This document shows positions 9,543 to 17,231 of a stretch of DNA of 44,342 nt, one piece after another (the first letter of the stretch is position 1; the number at the start of each line of letters is the position of its first letter). This DNA comes from Reyranella massiliensis 521 (GTDB lineage Bacteria > Pseudomonadota > Alphaproteobacteria > Reyranellales > Reyranellaceae), in assembly GCA_945860205.1 (NCBI GenBank), contig CAMARK010000032.1, positions 1 through 44,342 on the forward strand. The letters are read 5' to 3'. Position numbers and translations under genes: made by a program. The notes beneath the pieces were generated by a model. It did not search any database. It saw nothing but the letters and a program-made list of their open reading frames with translations, and was not told the origin of the DNA.

Positions 9543-9985
9543 GCCACGTCGCGCCGCGGCACCAGCACCGTCGCCTCGCCGTCGATCACGATCTTGTCGC
9601 CGTTGAGACACTGGGTCTGCAGCGTGACGCGCCGGCGCTTCTCGTCGATGGCGGTGATGGTGCAGACGGCGGTGATGGTCTCGCCGATCAGCACCGGCGC
9701 CAGGAAGTTCATGGTCTGGGAAATATAGACCGCGCCGGGACCGGGCAGCTTGGTGCCGACCACCGTCGAGATGAAGCTGCCGCTCAGCATGCCGTGGGCG
9801 ATGCGCTGGCCGAAGCGCGTGGTGCGGGCGAAGCCGTCATGAAGATGGATCGGGTTGGTGTCGCCCGAGACACCGGCGAAGGCGGTGATGTCGGCCTCGG
9901 TCACGGTCTTGCCGAACATCGCCGACATGCCGACCTTGAGGTCTTCGAGATAAAGGCCGCTCATGGCCGAAAAGGATGATGCCAC
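9539..9985 (-). CDS. MaoC-like hotdog-fold dehydratase / enoyl-CoA hydratase
   Basis: This is a 148-residue single-hotdog protein with the hydratase-2 motif, FAGVSGDTNPIHLHDGFAR followed by IAHGMLSGSF. The Asp and His of that motif are the expected catalytic pair. Relatives hydrate trans-2-enoyl-CoA or act in similar acyl-CoA steps, but the substrate cannot be read from sequence. The GTG at 9985 is chosen because GGGGAG lies nine bases upstream. An internal ATG at 9964 (MSGLYLEDLKVG) has no comparable site and remains possible. It is coupled to ribF by an ATGA overlap and is divergent from a phosphotransferase that may also act in acyl-CoA metabolism. Confidence 0.85.
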   Translation of the reverse strand: MASSFSAMSGLYLEDLKVGMSAMFGKTVTEADITAFAGVSGDTNPIHLHDGFARTTRFGQRIAHGMLSGSFISTVVGTKLPGPGAVYISQTMNFLAPVLIGETITAVCTITAIDEKRRRVTLQTQCLNGDKIVIDGEATVLVPRRDVA

Positions 9986-10025
9986 GTCTTGATTCTCCCC
10001 GCGTGAGGGCCGCCCTCTTACCACG

Positions 10026-10045
10026 CTGTGGGGCCTGTGCCACAG
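10026..10045. promoter_or_regulatory. Candidate operator, inverted repeat CTGTGG-N8-CCACAG
   Basis: A perfect 6-base inverted repeat with an 8-base spacer lies in the 68-base region between the divergent MaoC and phosphotransferase genes, just upstream of the phosphotransferase ATG. Its symmetry and placement suggest binding of a dimeric regulator. The cognate protein is unknown; the ArsR-like regulator at 11511 is a neighbour but not demonstrated. A chance occurrence is possible. Confidence 0.35.
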
Positions 10046-10053
10046 TCCGGTGA

Positions 10054-11085
10054 ATGACCGTTCACACGCCTGATGAATCGGAAAATGTCGCCTCGGTCCT
10101 GGCCCGGGCGGCCGGCCGCCATTTCGGCGGACTGGCCACGATCGAGAAGCTGCGCCGCGAGTCGGGCGGCGCCTCGCGCCAGACCTGGAGCTTCGACGCC
10201 GTCGTCGACGGCACGCCGCACGCGCTGATCCTGCGCCGCGATCCGCCGACCTTGGGGGCGCCTCGAACCAAGGCCGACGTCGACCGTTCGGTCTCGATCA
10301 ACCGCGCCACCGAGTTTCGGGTGTTGCACGCGGCTTTCCAGGCCGGCGTGCGCGCGCCTGAGGTGTTGTTCGAACTCACGCCCGACGATGGGCTGGGCGA
10401 GGCCTTTGTCATGCGCCGGATCGGCGGCATCGCGATCGCGCGCAAGCTGCTGCGCGATGCGCCCTACGAAGGTGCGCGCAAGAAGGTCGCGGGCCAGCTC
10501 GGCGAGATCCTGGCGCGCCTCCATGCCGTGCCGCTGGGCGGGCTGCCGCCGCTGGTGCGCCGCGAGGCGGCCGACCATATCGCGGGCCAGCGCCGCGCCC
10601 TCGACCTGCTCGACCGGCCGCAGCCGGTGTTCGAACTGGCGCTGTCCTGGCTCGACCGGCGCAAGCCCGCGCCGACCGCTGAGCCGGTGCTCGTTCACGG
10701 CGACTATCGCACCGGCAACTATCTCGCCGATGAAACGGGCGTGACCGCGATCCTCGATTGGGAAGGCGCGCATCTCGGCGATCCCATAGAAGATCTCGGC
10801 TGGCTCTGCGTAAAAAGCTGGCGCTTCGGCGCCGTCGACAGGCCGGCCGGCGGCTTCGGCAGCCGCGAGGAATTGTGGGCCGCCTACGCAAGCGCCGGCG
10901 GCATCAAGGTCGATCCGGCGCGCGCGCATTGGTGGGAAGTGTTCGGCACCGTGCGCTGGGGCATCATCTGCCACAACCAGGCTTGGCGGCATCTCTCGGG
11001 CGCGATCAAATCGATGGAGCTGGCCTCGATCGGCCGCCGCGCGGTGGAGACCGAAGTCGATCTGTTACAACTGTTGAAGGCCTGA
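10054..11085 (+). CDS. Phosphotransferase family protein (APH / ACAD10 kinase-like fold)
   Basis: The protein has 343 residues with an aminoglycoside-phosphotransferase-like kinase fold. The catalytic loop is VLVHGDYRTGNYLAD (HGDxxxxN) and the metal-binding motif is ILDWEGAHLGDP. The N-terminal lobe has a G-rich stretch (ESGGASRQTW) and a LILRRDPP strand with basic residues. This subgroup is often encoded with acyl-CoA dehydrogenases and is probably not an antibiotic-resistance enzyme (family knowledge). DUF6285 follows one base after its stop, a recurrent pairing, and a MaoC hydratase is divergent. An acyl or hydroxyacyl metabolite kinase is the best guess. Confidence 0.85.
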   Translation: MTVHTPDESENVASVLARAAGRHFGGLATIEKLRRESGGASRQTWSFDAVVDGTPHALILRRDPPTLGAPRTKADVDRSVSINRATEFRVLHAAFQAGVRAPEVLFELTPDDGLGEAFVMRRIGGIAIARKLLRDAPYEGARKKVAGQLGEILARLHAVPLGGLPPLVRREAADHIAGQRRALDLLDRPQPVFELALSWLDRRKPAPTAEPVLVHGDYRTGNYLADETGVTAILDWEGAHLGDPIEDLGWLCVKSWRFGAVDRPAGGFGSREELWAAYASAGGIKVDPARAHWWEVFGTVRWGIICHNQAWRHLSGAIKSMELASIGRRAVETEVDLLQLLKA

Positions 11086-11086
11086 C

Positions 11087-11446
11087 ATGGCACAGGATCG
11101 TCCCACCGCCGGGGAACTGCTGGCCGCCATCGCCGACTTCCTGCGCGAGGAGGCAACACCCGCCCTCGACAAGGCCGAGCCGCGGCTGGGCTTCCAGATG
11201 CGCGTGGCCGTGAATTCGCTAGCCATCCTCGAGCGCGAGGCGCGGCTCGGTCCCACCGCCGACGCCGCTGAGCAGGCGCGGCTGGCAAAACTGCTGGGCC
11301 GGCACGGCACGCTCGACGAGCTCAACCGCGACCTCGCCCGCCAGCTCCGCACCGGGACGCGCGACGAGCGCGATCCCGCCCTGATGGAACATCTCGACGC
11401 CACCATTGCCGACAAGATCGCCATCGCCAATCCGAAGTGGAGATGA
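11087..11446 (+). CDS. DUF6285 domain protein
   Basis: This is a small, charged, all-helical protein of 119 residues (MAQDRPTAGELLAAIADFLR, then a region RVAVNSLAILEREARLG). It resembles the DUF6285 family, which is typically encoded directly after a phosphotransferase of the type at 10054, as here, with one base between stop and start. There is no signal peptide, membrane segment or catalytic motif. It may be an accessory or partner subunit of the kinase (inference from conserved adjacency). The function is unknown. Confidence 0.75.
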   Translation: MAQDRPTAGELLAAIADFLREEATPALDKAEPRLGFQMRVAVNSLAILEREARLGPTADAAEQARLAKLLGRHGTLDELNRDLARQLRTGTRDERDPALMEHLDATIADKIAIANPKWR

Positions 11447-11510
11447 TGCTTCGGCCTTGACCGAACCATTGGCCGTAGCAGGCGCCCTCGCGCGGGCGTA
11501 AATTCCCACC

Positions 11511-12221
11511 ATGACCACCGTGAACGCCCTTTCCGAAGTCGCCGCCCTGATGGGCGACCCGGCGCGCGCCGCCATGCTGTCGCTGCTGATGGACGGCCGC
11601 GCCCACACCGCCTCCGACCTGGCGCTGGCCGCCGGCGTCACCGCCCAGACCGCGTCGGGCCATCTCGGCCGCATGACCGAGGCCAACCTGCTGGCCGCCC
11701 GCGCCCAGGGCCGCAATCGCTTCTATCGCCTGGCCTCGGGCGACGTGGCGCACGCCATCGAATCGCTGATGGCGCTGGCCGGCACGCGCGCCCAATCCAC
11801 GGCGGGGGCGGCGTCCCGCAGCGCCGCGTGGCGGCGCGATCCCGACCTCCGCTTCTGTCGGACCTGCTACGACCATCTCGCCGGCCAGGTCGGCATCGCG
11901 GTCACCGATTCGCTGACCCAACACGGCCACCTCGAACCCAAGGGATCGCACGACTGGAAGCTGACGCCCTCGGGCGAGTTGTTCTGCGCGCGGGTCGGCG
12001 TCGATCTCGGCGGTGCGCGCCAGGCGACCACGCGCCACTTCGCGCGCCAGTGCCTCGACTGGAGCGAACGCCGGCCGCACATCTCGGGCGCGCTGGGCTC
12101 GGCCATCGCCGACACGTTCTTCAAGAAGGGCTGGGCCGAGAAATTGCGCCGCGGCCGCACAGTCCGCCTCACCGATTCAGGCCGCCGCGCGCTGGCCCGC
12201 GACTTCGGCGCTTCCGTCTAA
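11511..12221 (+). CDS. ArsR/HTH-type winged-helix transcriptional regulator
   Basis: The protein has 236 residues. An N-terminal winged helix spans about residues 8-80 (MGDPARAAMLSLLMDGR, then ASDLALAAGVTAQTASGHLG), typical of ArsR-like repressors. It is longer than classical ArsR proteins. The C-terminal half has FCRTCYDHLAGQVG and a second basic segment ending in RTVRLTDSGRRALARDFG, suggesting an effector or dimerisation part. The two Cys of FCRTC could bind metal or sense redox (inference). TAAATT lies six bases before the ATG, compatible with leaderless transcription. It ends five bases from the convergent DSD1-type gene. Targets are unknown. Confidence 0.85.
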   Translation: MTTVNALSEVAALMGDPARAAMLSLLMDGRAHTASDLALAAGVTAQTASGHLGRMTEANLLAARAQGRNRFYRLASGDVAHAIESLMALAGTRAQSTAGAASRSAAWRRDPDLRFCRTCYDHLAGQVGIAVTDSLTQHGHLEPKGSHDWKLTPSGELFCARVGVDLGGARQATTRHFARQCLDWSERRPHISGALGSAIADTFFKKGWAEKLRRGRTVRLTDSGRRALARDFGASV

Positions 12222-12226
12222 GCGCC

Positions 12227-13348
12227 TCACCAGCCGTGGAAGCGCGGCCACACTTCGGTCGCGCCTGCGGCCGTCACCAGATGATAGTCGGGATATTGCG
12301 CGCCGGTGGCACAGGCATGGTTGGGCAGCACGCGCAGCTTCGTGCCGATTGGAAAGCGGCCGACGAGACTTGTATCCGCCGCGCCATCGCGGCGTGAGAT
12401 GATGCCATGCTCCTGGTTGGCCGCACCGACGAGAAGCCCGTCGATCGCCCGGCCTGAAGCGTCGCAGACAACGCCATAGCCATAGTCGATCTTCTGGCGC
12501 TGCGTGCCGCGGTCGCGGCTCATCGCCATCCAGCCGGCATCGACGATCACCCAGCCCTTCTCGGGCTGATGGCCGATCACCGTCGTCAGCACCGACAGCG
12601 CCACGTTCTCGGGCGTGCAGACGCCGATGTTAGCCATCACCAGGTCGAAGAAGACATAGACGCCGGCCCTCACCTCGGTGACGCCGTCGAGACGCTCCGC
12701 CGAGAGCGCCGTCGGCGTCGAGCCGACGCTCACCTCAGGACAGGGCAGGCCAGAAGCCCTGAGGCGCTCGGCCGCGCGCACCGAGAGGCGGCGCTCCTGC
12801 TCGGCAAGTTCCTGCAGCGCTTCGGGCGTGTTGAGATCGTAAGAGCTGCCGGCATGGGTCAGCACGCCCTTCAACTTGGCGCCGCCCTCGTGCAGCACCC
12901 GGCCGATCTCGATCAGCACCGCGTCCTCGGGCTGCACGCCGGAGCGATGCCCGTCGGAATCGATCTCGATCATCACCTCGAAAGGATGCCCTTTGGCGAC
13001 CAGCGCCTGCGCCGCCGTCACCGAGTCCACGAGCAATGTCAGCGCGCAGCCACGCCGGCAAAGCGCCAGCGCGCGGTCGAGCTTGTCGGGCGAGATGCAG
13101 ACAGCATAGAGGATGTCGGCAAAACCCGCGGCGAAGAACTGCTCCGCCTCCTTCAGGGTCGAGACCGTGATGCCGCGCGCCCCCGCCGCCTGTTGGCGCC
13201 TGACGACTTCGATGCATTTCGATGTTTTCACATGTGGCCGCAGGCGCACGCCCAAGTCGGTCATGCGCTCCTGCAGGCGGGCGATGTTGGCCGCCATGCG
13301 CGCCTCATCGATCAGCGCGGCCGGTGTGTCGATGTCTGTCAGCGTCAC
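12227..13348 (-). CDS. DSD1-family PLP-dependent enzyme (D-threonine aldolase / D-serine dehydratase-like)
   Basis: This 373-residue fold-type III PLP enzyme has an alanine-racemase-like N-terminal barrel. The PLP lysine lies in RPHVKTSKCIEVVRRQ. A C-terminal metal site is suggested by LPNHACATGAQYPDYH, matching the His-x-Cys pair of D-threonine aldolase and eukaryotic-type D-serine dehydratase. A beta-hydroxy D-amino acid is therefore the likely substrate. The start is GTG at 13348, overlapping the stop of the HAD gene (GTGA), with GAAGGA upstream. The frame is open further upstream but that part lies inside the HAD gene. The PLP-family call is strong; the exact reaction is unresolved. Confidence 0.88.
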   Translation of the reverse strand: MTLTDIDTPAALIDEARMAANIARLQERMTDLGVRLRPHVKTSKCIEVVRRQQAAGARGITVSTLKEAEQFFAAGFADILYAVCISPDKLDRALALCRRGCALTLLVDSVTAAQALVAKGHPFEVMIEIDSDGHRSGVQPEDAVLIEIGRVLHEGGAKLKGVLTHAGSSYDLNTPEALQELAEQERRLSVRAAERLRASGLPCPEVSVGSTPTALSAERLDGVTEVRAGVYVFFDLVMANIGVCTPENVALSVLTTVIGHQPEKGWVIVDAGWMAMSRDRGTQRQKIDYGYGVVCDASGRAIDGLLVGAANQEHGIISRRDGAADTSLVGRFPIGTKLRVLPNHACATGAQYPDYHLVTAAGATEVWPRFHGW

Positions 13349-13995
13349 GGCGAATGTCCTTCGAGCCAGGGAACAAGATCTTCCAGCGTCGGCCGCTCGA
13401 GGGAAGCGGCGGGCGCACCGTCGGGCCGCGCGAGGCCGACCCTGTTGTGCCAGTAGGTACGCAGCCCGACGGCTGAGGTGCCGAAGAGATCGTAGCCCGA
13501 GCCCGCAACGAACGCCGCATCCCGCGCCTCGACCCCGAGCTTCGCCAGCGCGAGGCGATAGGGGTGCGGGTGGGGCTTGTAGAAGCCCGCTTCCTCGGCC
13601 GTGACGATGCAATCCCAGCGCGTGTTCAGGCGTGCCGCCGCCTGTGCGCCCAGCCGAACCGAGCAGTTGGTCACCACGGCAAGCTTCGTCCGGCCCCGCA
13701 GCGCATCGAGCGCGGCTTGCGCGCCGCTCCACACCGGCAGCTCGTGCCAGCGCGTTTCCAGCGCGTCGGCGACGGTCGTAGGCAGACCCGTCGTGCGCGC
13801 CGCCGCGCGCACCAGATCCTCATAGGCGACGTAAGCGCCGCAGCCGTAGGTGAGCCGCAGATATTCAGCGCGCCAGGCGCGGCCCGCGGCCTCGGAGCCG
13901 GCCACCCTGTTCCACAGAGTCCACGAATCGAGCAGCGCCGTCAGCAGGTCGAACAGCACGGCCTTGGGCAGGGTGGGCGGGTTAAGGCTTGGCAT
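13345..13995 (-). CDS. HAD-superfamily hydrolase (haloacid dehalogenase-like)
   Basis: The protein has 216 residues. Motif I is KAVLFDLLTALLDSW, motif II VVTNCS, motif III FYKPHPHPYRLAL and motif IV GSGYDLFGTSAVG, so the overall order matches HAD subfamily I. Motif I is unusual: after the nucleophilic Asp the usual DxxGT spacing is replaced by DLLTA, without the conserved Gly. The ATG at 13995 overlaps the end of the upstream thioesterase by 14 bases. It is coupled to the DSD1-type enzyme downstream, so it may act on a related small metabolite (inference). Substrate unknown. Confidence 0.82.
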   Translation of the reverse strand: MPSLNPPTLPKAVLFDLLTALLDSWTLWNRVAGSEAAGRAWRAEYLRLTYGCGAYVAYEDLVRAAARTTGLPTTVADALETRWHELPVWSGAQAALDALRGRTKLAVVTNCSVRLGAQAAARLNTRWDCIVTAEEAGFYKPHPHPYRLALAKLGVEARDAAFVAGSGYDLFGTSAVGLRTYWHNRVGLARPDGAPAASLERPTLEDLVPWLEGHSP

Positions 13996-14473
13996 CCTCA
14001 CGCACCAGTCTGGCCTTGCCGAAGGAAAGCCCATCGCCCGACGGGATCTTGCAGATCGAGGAGGCGCGCAGGATCTTCTGCTCGCCCACCGTCAGGTAGA
14101 TGTTGGTGAACAGCAGCGAGCGCGTGGCGCGCACCAGCTCGGCGCGGCCCTCGACCCAGTCGCCGACCTTGGCCGGGGCCACGAAGTCGAAGGTCATGTT
14201 CACGGTCGGCAGGAATTTCCGAAGACCGGCCGCCGTACCGCCGCCCATCGCGCCCACCAGGTCGGCCACCGTCATCATCATGCCGCCGTGCAGGCCGCCG
14301 GCCGGGTTGCACATATGTTGGTGCACGCGGAAGCCCATGACGAACTCGTCGCGGGTGCCCTTCTCGCCACGCTTTACATAAAGGTTGCCGATGTGGCTGT
14401 TGAAGGTGGGCTCGGGCCGGCCGCGGGCAAAATCGATCTTCAGGAAATCGGGCGGCGGATCATCTTGAAGCAA
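13982..14473 (-). CDS. PaaI-type hotdog thioesterase (first of a tandem pair)
   Basis: This is a 163-residue hotdog-fold acyl-CoA thioesterase. The signature NPAGGLHGGMMMTVADLVGA matches the PaaI/4HBT pattern in which the loop before the central helix carries the catalytic region. It is cytoplasmic with no signal peptide. It follows a second, divergent PaaI-like gene by three bases and overlaps the HAD gene by 14 bases, so it is part of a leftward operon. The acyl substrate is not predictable. Confidence 0.85.
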   Translation of the reverse strand: MLQDDPPPDFLKIDFARGRPEPTFNSHIGNLYVKRGEKGTRDEFVMGFRVHQHMCNPAGGLHGGMMMTVADLVGAMGGGTAAGLRKFLPTVNMTFDFVAPAKVGDWVEGRAELVRATRSLLFTNIYLTVGEQKILRASSICKIPSGDGLSFGKARLVREDAKP

Positions 14474-14476
14474 GCG

Positions 14477-14899
14477 CTAGCTCCGGGTCTTGAGCGTCCG
14501 CTGGCGGCTCAGCAGCGCAAACGCGCCGAGCCCGCCGAGGACTTGGTGGCGCGGACCATAGAGGCGGCCACGCACCTGCGCCATCTGCTCGTCGTGGCCC
14601 ACCACCTCACCCACCGCCTCCAGCCAGTCGCCGATCCGCGCCGGGCCGAGATAGTCGAGCGACAAAGTGAGCGTGACGGCGCGGCGCTGCAGCGTCTGCC
14701 AGACCGAGACGCCCATCGCCGAATCGAGGAAGGCGGCCAGCATGCCGCCATGCACGATGCCGAGCGCATTGGCGTGCTGTGCTCCGGGCAGGAAGCCGCG
14801 GATCGCACGGCCGTCCTCGATCTTCTCGAACCACGGCCCGTTGGCCGCGGCAAAGCCGGACGCCTCAGTGAGTTCGCGAAAGCCTGATGGGATAGCCAC
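14477..14899 (-). CDS. PaaI-type hotdog thioesterase (second of a tandem pair)
   Basis: The 140-residue hotdog protein has ALGIVHGGMLAAFLDSAMG as its PaaI-type core (HGG with a following Asp) and the strand VTLTLSLDYLGPARIGDWLE. Its closest visible relative is the next gene. The two share the layout but differ in sequence, so this is a family pair rather than a recent duplicate. The GTG at 14899 (VAIPSGFRELTE) is chosen because it begins just after the permease stop and precedes the family N-terminus. There is no strong ribosome-binding site, so the start is less certain than the product class. Confidence 0.8.
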   Translation of the reverse strand: MAIPSGFRELTEASGFAAANGPWFEKIEDGRAIRGFLPGAQHANALGIVHGGMLAAFLDSAMGVSVWQTLQRRAVTLTLSLDYLGPARIGDWLEAVGEVVGHDEQMAQVRGRLYGPRHQVLGGLGAFALLSRQRTLKTRS

Positions 14900-14907
14900 A
14901 CGCCATC

Positions 14908-15654
14908 TTAGGCAATCCCCGCCAGAAGAACGAGGCCGTAGCCGACATACCAGGCGGCGATCGTCGTGATCAGCCGGTTTGACCACAGCCGGAACTGCTT
15001 GTCGGTCAACTTCTCGAGCAGGAGCTTGCCGAGCGACGTTCCGATCATCGACGCGGCGATGGCGACGCCCAGGAACCACGGCTCGACCTGGCCGACATCG
15101 GCGATCAGGGCACCGAAGTAGAGCAGCTTGAAGCCGTGGCCGAACACCTGGCACACCGCCTTGGTGGCGATGATCTGCCGCCGCTCGAGCGGGGAGCGCA
15201 GGAACATGGTGTCGAGCAGTGGGCCGGTGACGCCGGTCATCAGCATCAGCATCATCGAGAAGACACCCGTGCCGGCCACCTGCAGCGGCCCGAAGCTGCG
15301 CGGCAGGATGCGCTCGGGAATGGCGCGGATGATGAAGGGCGACAGGCCGAGCAGCAGGAGGGCCACGGCCTTGTCGGGCACGTAGAGTGTGATCGACCAC
15401 AGGCTGACCGAGACCAGGCAGCCCGCGACGTAGAAGACTGTGCTCTTCCAGGCGATGTGCCGCCACCACAGCAGCGCGCGCCAGCCGTTGGAGGCCATCT
15501 GCGTCACGGCATGCAGCACCATGGCGGTGGGCAGCGGAAAGATGAACAGCAGCACGCCGATCAGGATGAGGCCGCCCGCCATGCCGAAGATGCCCGACAG
15601 AAACGCCGTGCCGATCATCAGGAGCCCGAGCCCCGCTGCCATCACCAGTGTCAT
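14908..15654 (-). CDS. TauE/SafE-family (sulfite exporter-like) membrane permease
   Basis: This 248-residue integral membrane protein has about eight hydrophobic helices in two repeats. Its first helix includes LSGIFGMAGGLILIGVLL, the G-rich motif of the TauE/SafE (DUF81) family, and the second repeat includes TGVTGPLLDTMFL. Family members export or import sulfite, sulfoacetate or other organic anions; the substrate here is unknown. It is divergent from a LysR regulator, which probably controls it. The ATG at 15654 is used; a GTG at 15663 is an in-frame alternative. Confidence 0.85.
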   Translation of the reverse strand: MTLVMAAGLGLLMIGTAFLSGIFGMAGGLILIGVLLFIFPLPTAMVLHAVTQMASNGWRALLWWRHIAWKSTVFYVAGCLVSVSLWSITLYVPDKAVALLLLGLSPFIIRAIPERILPRSFGPLQVAGTGVFSMMLMLMTGVTGPLLDTMFLRSPLERRQIIATKAVCQVFGHGFKLLYFGALIADVGQVEPWFLGVAIAASMIGTSLGKLLLEKLTDKQFRLWSNRLITTIAAWYVGYGLVLLAGIA

Positions 15655-15725
15655 GCCCGGCACGCTAGGGCGGACTTATGCAGTGTTCAAATATATGTTA
15701 GATGTCCATTCCATACTTTCTGGAT

Positions 15726-16622
15726 ATGCCTTTGGAACTGCGCCATCTCCGCTACTTCGTCGCCGTGGCCCACGAGGGTCACATCACGCGCGCGGCCGAG
15801 AAGCTCCATATGCAGCAACCGCCGCTGTCGCAGCAGATCCGCGCGCTGGAGCGCGAGATCGACGCGGCCCTGTTTGTGCGCCATCCCCGCGGGGTGGCGC
15901 TGACCGACGCCGGCCGCTCGTTCCTGGTCGATGCCGAGGCGGTGCTGGCCGCGGTCGATCGCGCCGCCGCCCGGGCCCGGCGCACGGCGCGCGGCGAGAC
16001 CGGCCGCATCGCCGTGGGCTTCACCACCTCGGCGCCGTTCCATCCCCTGGTGGCGCGCGCCATCCGCGAGTTTCGCCTGACCCGGCCCGACGTCTCCTTC
16101 GTGCTCGAGGAAAGCAGCTCCGGCGATCTTTTGGGCGGCCTGCGCGAGGAGCGACTCGACATCGCCTTCATCCGCTCCGGCCTGGTCGATGCCGAAGGCC
16201 TCACCGTCCACGCGCTGTTGCAGGAGGACATGGCGGCGGCATTGCCCTCACGCCACAAGCTCGCGCGCCGGCCTCAGCTCGCGCTAAAAGATCTCGCAGC
16301 CGAGAATTTCATTCTCTATCGACGGCCGGACGGGCGCGGTCTCTACGACGTCATCATCGCCGCCTGCGCCCGGGCCGGTTTCAGCCCGCATGTCGGCCAG
16401 GAGGCGCCGCGCATCGTGTCGACCCTCAACCTCGTGGCGGCAGGCCTCGGCATCACCATCGTGCCGGCGTCCTTGAGCCGCCTGCCGCTGGAAGGCGTCA
16501 CCTACCGGATGCTGAAAGGCCGCCCGGCGCTAAAGGTGCCGCTCAACCTCGCCTGCCGCCGCGACGAACGCTCGGCCGCGACGCTCGCCTTCATCGACCT
16601 CGTGCGCCGGCTGCCGTCGTGA
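15726..16622 (+). CDS. LysR-family transcriptional regulator
   Basis: The protein has 298 residues. The N-terminal winged helix-turn-helix starts MPLELRHLRYFVAVAHEGHI and contains the recognition region LHMQQPPLSQQIRALE. The C-terminal periplasmic-binding-protein-like effector domain follows (IAVGFTTSAPFHPLV onward). The second ATG, at 15726, gives the standard LysR N-terminus; the frame could begin at 15702. The roughly 70-base intergenic region shared with the divergent TauE/SafE permease is AT-rich for this genome, so autoregulation and control of the permease are likely (inference). Its stop overlaps the DUF488 start. Confidence 0.9.
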   Translation: MPLELRHLRYFVAVAHEGHITRAAEKLHMQQPPLSQQIRALEREIDAALFVRHPRGVALTDAGRSFLVDAEAVLAAVDRAAARARRTARGETGRIAVGFTTSAPFHPLVARAIREFRLTRPDVSFVLEESSSGDLLGGLREERLDIAFIRSGLVDAEGLTVHALLQEDMAAALPSRHKLARRPQLALKDLAAENFILYRRPDGRGLYDVIIAACARAGFSPHVGQEAPRIVSTLNLVAAGLGITIVPASLSRLPLEGVTYRMLKGRPALKVPLNLACRRDERSAATLAFIDLVRRLPS

Positions 16623-17167
16623 ACCCGATCAGGACCATCGGTCACTCCAGCCATCCCATCGAGCGCTTCGTCGATCTGCTGCAAGCGGGCGGCGTCACGG
16701 TGCTGGTCGATGTCCGCTCCACGCCCTGGTCGCGCCGCTTCCCGCAGTTCGGCAAGGACAGGCTCGCGAAGACATTGGCCGAGGCGGGCATCGACTACGT
16801 GCATGAAGGCGCCGCACTGGGCGGCAAGCCTGGGGCCGGCGGCAGCTACGACGATCTTGCCGCCCGCCCCGACTTCGCCGAGGCCCTCGACCGCGTGACC
16901 GAGCGCGCTGGCCGGCAGGTGCTCTGCCTGATGTGCGCCGAGAAGGAGCCGCTCGACTGCCACCGCACCGTGCTGGTGTCGCGGCGCCTGGCCGAGCGCG
17001 GCGTGACGATAGAACATCTGCTGGCCGACGGCGGCATCCGCCCGCACACCGAGGTCGAGGAGGCGCTGCTCGGCAAAAGAGCGTCCCCCGACCTGTTCGA
17101 CGACCGTGCGACGCGCCTCGCGCGCGCCTATGCCGACCGCGAACGGGCGATGCGGCGGCCCGCATAG
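16619..17167 (+). CDS. DUF488 family protein
   Basis: The 182-residue protein has the DUF488 hallmarks: TIGHSSHPIERFVDLLQ at the start, LVDVRSTPWSRRFPQF in the middle and LMCAEKEPLDCHRTVLVSR near the end. The Cys pair (CAE...CHR) and Arg residues suggest a nucleic-acid- or nucleotide-related active site. The biochemical role of the family is not established. The start is a GTG at 16619 overlapping the LysR stop (GTGA), indicating translational coupling. The start was set by this overlap and the family N-terminus. Confidence 0.85.
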   Translation: MNPIRTIGHSSHPIERFVDLLQAGGVTVLVDVRSTPWSRRFPQFGKDRLAKTLAEAGIDYVHEGAALGGKPGAGGSYDDLAARPDFAEALDRVTERAGRQVLCLMCAEKEPLDCHRTVLVSRRLAERGVTIEHLLADGGIRPHTEVEEALLGKRASPDLFDDRATRLARAYADRERAMRRPA

Positions 17168-17231
17168 CGGCCGTGTTGCGTTGACAGTTCCGGCTTCCGT
17201 CCGCACGCTTCGGCTAAAGTCGGGAGGCAGC

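Noticed and set aside
11495..11510. TAAATT as -10 for a leaderless ArsR-like mRNA
   Set aside because: Spacing to the ATG fits, but no -35 at a proper distance was found, so it is only mentioned in the gene entry.
17181..17186. Perfect -35 hexamer TTGACA before the amidohydrolase gene
   Set aside because: No acceptable -10 at 16-18 bases, so a sigma-70 promoter is not supported.
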